From JAGOCV01 sp049445855 (GTDB lineage Bacteria > Pseudomonadota > Gammaproteobacteria > Burkholderiales > Burkholderiaceae_C): 64,000 nucleotides of DNA. The translations under genes were made by a program, and so were the position numbers. Of the stretch, positions 61,430-64,000 are shown in pieces (the first letter of the stretch is position 1; each line of letters opens with the position of its first letter). Below the pieces are notes generated by a model, which saw only the letters and a program-made list of their open reading frames with translations, made no database searches and was not told where the DNA came from. Location of the stretch: positions 62,001-126,000 of the forward strand of contig NZ_JBMSDV010000007.1 in assembly GCF_049445855.1 (NCBI RefSeq), written 5' to 3'.

Positions 61430-62626
61430 GGTTGCGAACATCATCAGGAAGAAGAAGGCCTCCGTGAGCGCATACAGGGGAACGTTAAACAGCCCATCGA
61501 TCCACAGGATTGCTGTCAGGCCGACAAGCAGAAGGCGGGTGGTTGGCGGGTAGCAGCGCGCCAACCAGAGGGGCACACACTGGAAAATCCAGAAGGCGAT
61601 GATTCCCAAAAGGCCTGATTCCACGCCGAGGTAAAGCGTCTGGTTGTGTGGGTGAGATTCAGCGCCGATGCGACACCATTGCGGGTTGTCGGCAACGCTG
61701 CAGAAAGCCCGGCCATAGGCACCGGTGCCCCAGCCGAGCAGCGGTTTCTCCCTGAGCAGTTCGATCGAGTTTCTCCAGAATTCGATGCGTTGTCCGCTGG
61801 AGGTATCGAGCCCGTTGATTTCGTGTGTCTGCACCTCCCGGACCACGCTTTCGACACGATTCTGCAAGTTGCTGGACGATGCGACGGCCAGGACACCCGC
61901 CACAACGATGGCAGAAAGTGCGCGCCAGCGCCACCGTGCCGGGATGCCGAAAATCACCAGCACGATAAAGCAGGCCGCGAGCGTGAGATATCCCGTCCGT
62001 CCGTTGACGAAGAAGAGGATATTGACTGCACCTGCAGCCCCGAGCCCGGCCAGACTCCACCTGTGGCGCAGGTCGCTCGCCATGACCGCACCATGCAGAC
62101 AGGCCAGGACGAAGAACGACATCATGATGTTTTGCTCGATGTGATTCTTGAAAACGTAGTGGTTTCCATGCACGCCGGCCTGTGTCGCCTGCGCGCCGGG
62201 GAAAGCCCAGAAGACGTGCAGATAGGACGCGAGCAGGGTGACACCCATGGCAGCCAGGAAGGCCAGAAGTGCCCGGCGGCGCCACAAACTGTCCTGAAGC
62301 AGCGTGATGGCGGGGAGCAGGAACAGGATCTTGTTGTACTTGCTCCACTGGAACAAAATCGCGTCGAATGGCGCAGGGGAGTAGGTGCTGCTGAAAAGAA
62401 TCACCACGTACAGGGCTACCCCAGCCCACGCCAGGGGGTGTCTCCGCAAGACGTCCCAACGAGCACGATAGCCCCCTGCGAGCAGCCAGCAAAGCAACAT
62501 CGCAAACTTGAAAAGATTGGTGCCAGCGGTGGAGATAGGTACCATGAAAATCATGGCGACGAGAAGCCAGCGTGCCCAGAGATCGAGGCGAGGCGAGGGC
62601 GTGTCCAGACTGAATCGGAACTGCAT
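61343..62626 (-). CDS. O-antigen ligase/polymerase-like membrane protein (Wzy_C)
   Basis: A 427-residue membrane protein with about 11 helices and a large periplasmic loop between helices 9 and 10 (residues about 255-330), holding GQRIEFWRNSIELLREKPLLG and HPHNQTLYLGVESGL, the Wzy_C motif. It either ligates O-antigen to the lipid A core or acts as a pilin oligosaccharyltransferase. The start is ATG 62626; a GTG at 62677 would add 17 residues but lies in the terminator tail. Local G+C is visibly lower than in neighbours, as is common for surface-polysaccharide genes. Antisense overlap with the GT2 gene. Confidence 0.82.
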   Translation of the reverse strand: MQFRFSLDTPSPRLDLWARWLLVAMIFMVPISTAGTNLFKFAMLLCWLLAGGYRARWDVLRRHPLAWAGVALYVVILFSSTYSPAPFDAILFQWSKYNKILFLLPAITLLQDSLWRRRALLAFLAAMGVTLLASYLHVFWAFPGAQATQAGVHGNHYVFKNHIEQNIMMSFFVLACLHGAVMASDLRHRWSLAGLGAAGAVNILFFVNGRTGYLTLAACFIVLVIFGIPARWRWRALSAIVVAGVLAVASSSNLQNRVESVVREVQTHEINGLDTSSGQRIEFWRNSIELLREKPLLGWGTGAYGRAFCSVADNPQWCRIGAESHPHNQTLYLGVESGLLGIIAFWIFQCVPLWLARCYPPTTRLLLVGLTAILWIDGLFNVPLYALTEAFFFLMMFATLTADYPTCLQQSDDAAEQAAQMARNGYQ

Positions 62627-62677
62627 GCGTTCGGAAATGTTTGCTCCGATTATCGAGGCTTGATGGTGAACAAACAC

Positions 62678-62703
62678 AAAAAAAACCGCCTTTCGGCGGC
62701 TTT
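62678..62703 (-). terminator. Intrinsic terminator on the minus strand
   Basis: Minus-strand AAAGCCGCC-GAAA-GGCGG followed by eight T. A strong intrinsic terminator for transcripts coming from the right: the sensor kinase operon, or a short RNA from about 62790 downwards. It lies just before the O-antigen ligase start. Confidence 0.8.
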
Positions 62704-62915
62704 GAAAGTCCTTTGCAGGACGTCGTTGGGAGACTGAAGATTCGAGTTCTTGCAGCCGTCTTGGTGCGGCGCTTTGATGTCTGTGACAGCAGATAAGCGA
62801 ACTTTAGACCGACTCCCTGCAGTGCGCATCCCCCATATGCGGGACCGCGCAACACAAATGGGTGTTTTGGTGGGGCGGGGCGTGATCTTTGTCACACCGC
62901 CGGATGCGGGTCGGA
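62704..62915. other. Non-coding gap between the kinase and the terminator
   Basis: About 210 nt without a convincing gene. On the minus strand, TAAAGT (about 62801-62806) could be a -10, followed by a possible GTCCT/AGGAC hairpin and the terminator at 62678-62703, so a small RNA of roughly 110 nt is possible. On the plus strand only short unsupported frames are seen. Confidence 0.4.
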
Positions 62916-64000
62916 TCAGGCCACGTCCGGCAGCGGCAACCGCACGACGAAGCAGGCGCCGCCGCCCGGGTTGTCTTCGCAATGCACGGTTCCGCCATGG
63001 CGCTCGACGATGGATTTGACCAGCGCCAGGCCCAGGCCCACGCCGCCTTCGCGCTCGCTCGCGCCCGGCAGGCGGTAGAACGGCTCGAAGATCCGGGTAC
63101 GCTGGTCCGCGGGCACACCGGGACCGTGATCCGCCACGCGGACTTCGGCAAAGCGGCCCGTCTGCAGCAGCGTCAGGGTCACGTCACCCGCGCCGCCGTA
63201 GCGGCGTGCGTTCTCCAGCAGGTTGCGGATCACACGGCGCAGCAGGCGTGACACGCCCTGCACGCTCAGCCCATGCGTGCCGGCTTCGAGCTCGGCACCG
63301 TTGTGTGCGCATTCTTCGGCAGCCAGACCGGTGAGGTCCACCGTTTCCAGCGGACCCATGTCGGCTTCCTTCACGTCCAGGCGGCTGGCCAGAAGGATTT
63401 CGCCGATCAGCTGGTCGAGCTCGGCGATGTTGCGTGAAATCTCGTCCTTGAACGCGGACGAGGGTTGCGAGCCCATGAGCTCGAGCCCCATGCGGATGCG
63501 CGCCAGCGGTGAGCGCAACTCGTGCGAGGCATTGGCCAGCAGTGCCTTGTGCGAATTGACCAGCCGCTCGATGCGTTCGGCAGACTCGTTGAAGCGCGCC
63601 GACAGATCGGCCACTTCGTCCTTGCCCGTCACCGGCACGCGCACCGAAAGATCACCTTCGCCCCAGCGTTGCACGCCGCGTTGCAGCCCCTCCAGCCCCT
63701 TGGTCAGGCGGCGCACGACCGGGTAGACGCCAACGGTGACAGCCACGCCCACCAGCGCCAGCAGCCAGGCGAATCCGAAGGGCTCCCGCGCCCAGAACGG
63801 GGGTGGCGGGCGGCGTGAGGGCCGCGGCGGCAGCGTGAGTGTCAGTGTTTCGCCGTCGGTCAGGTTGACCACGAACTCGATGCCTTCGGTGGCGTTGGGC
63901 GGCCGCACCGTGCGGGCCGAACCTGTGCTCAGGATGTGCCCATTGGCATCGCGCACCACCACGTCGCGCGGCGCGGATTGCGGCGGCGGGCGGTTGGCGT
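62916..64000 (-). CDS. Sensor histidine kinase, C-terminal part (5' end outside window)
   Basis: The 3' end of a membrane histidine kinase; the frame is open to the window edge, so the N-terminus is missing. The visible 361 residues include the end of a periplasmic sensor with a Pro/Arg-rich segment (PPRPSRRPPPPFWAREP), a transmembrane helix (FGFAWLLALVGVAVTVGVYPVV), a HAMP domain, the HisKA phospho-acceptor in LLANASHELRSPLARIRMGL, and ATPase boxes N (VIRNLLENARRYGG), G1 (VRVADHGPGVP) and G2 (GGVGLGLALVKSIV). It resembles CpxA/RstB. Its response regulator probably lies beyond 64000. Confidence 0.93.
   Translation of the reverse strand, partial: ANRPPPQSAPRDVVVRDANGHILSTGSARTVRPPNATEGIEFVVNLTDGETLTLTLPPRPSRRPPPPFWAREPFGFAWLLALVGVAVTVGVYPVVRRLTKGLEGLQRGVQRWGEGDLSVRVPVTGKDEVADLSARFNESAERIERLVNSHKALLANASHELRSPLARIRMGLELMGSQPSSAFKDEISRNIAELDQLIGEILLASRLDVKEADMGPLETVDLTGLAAEECAHNGAELEAGTHGLSVQGVSRLLRRVIRNLLENARRYGGAGDVTLTLLQTGRFAEVRVADHGPGVPADQRTRIFEPFYRLPGASEREGGVGLGLALVKSIVERHGGTVHCEDNPGGGACFVVRLPLPDVA

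Noticed and set aside
61646..62737. A 363-codon plus-strand frame over the O-antigen ligase
   Set aside because: Antisense of a protein with clear membrane helices and a Wzy_C motif.
62650..62982. A 110-codon minus-strand frame between kinase and ligase
   Set aside because: It overlaps the kinase and runs through the terminator; no similarity was recognised.

Overview
The window is a high-G+C chromosomal segment of a Burkholderiales beta-proteobacterium, most like a member of the Comamonadaceae. This rests on gene content, not on any database search: methionine synthase is split into two genes (metH1, metH2), there are orphan Bug/TctC solute-binding proteins, a torF-glnK-amtB nitrogen cluster, a GTP-dependent PEP carboxykinase and many Rieske oxygenases. 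No rRNA, tRNA, CRISPR array, insertion sequence or phage gene was seen.

Layout. 1-13.2 kb is mostly housekeeping: the start of pckG, a small membrane protein, a thioesterase coupled to threonine dehydratase, a tandem AAA ATPase, recQ, metH1, a PD-(D/E)XK-like protein, a divergent LysR regulator and PACE efflux pump, and metH2. 13.4-27.5 kb is a catabolic island: a Bug protein, two SDRs, a LysR, a two-subunit Rieske dioxygenase, an amidase, a ferredoxin reductase, a ferredoxin, two phthalate-dioxygenase/LigXa-type oxygenases, two PuuE-like deacetylase-fold hydrolases and a MarR regulator. Short conserved motifs in three of its promoters suggest shared control. 27.5-32 kb holds comM and a torF-glnK-amtB unit with a convincing sigma-54 promoter and an NtrC-type site.

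32-41.5 kb carries an SMP-30 lactonase-like gene, glcE-glcF without glcD, a WYL regulator, a membrane LytTR regulator divergent from an acyltransferase, glutathione peroxidase, lplT and alr. 41.5-55.8 kb is an unbroken run of 16 minus-strand genes, headed by hpaR. Its first nine genes form a homoprotocatechuate-type meta-cleavage pathway (hpaR, G1, G2, E, a LigA-like subunit, D, F, H, I). The rest (SDR, IlvD-like dehydratase, Bug protein, class II aldolase, ketopantoate-reductase-like, two exporters) may be an extension of the operon or a second catabolic module. 55.9-64 kb holds radA, ilvE, a zf-CHCC protein, two family 2 glycosyltransferases, an O-antigen ligase-like polymerase of visibly lower G+C, and a truncated sensor kinase.

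How it fits together. The two catabolic regions suggest a soil or sediment bacterium that opens aromatic rings: Rieske oxygenases and hydrolases feed dihydroxylated acids, and an extradiol pathway yields C3/C4 units that enter central metabolism, with pckG and glcEF serving gluconeogenesis and C2 use. Several genes have a -10-like hexamer about 7 nt before the start codon and no Shine-Dalgarno, so leaderless transcripts look common here.
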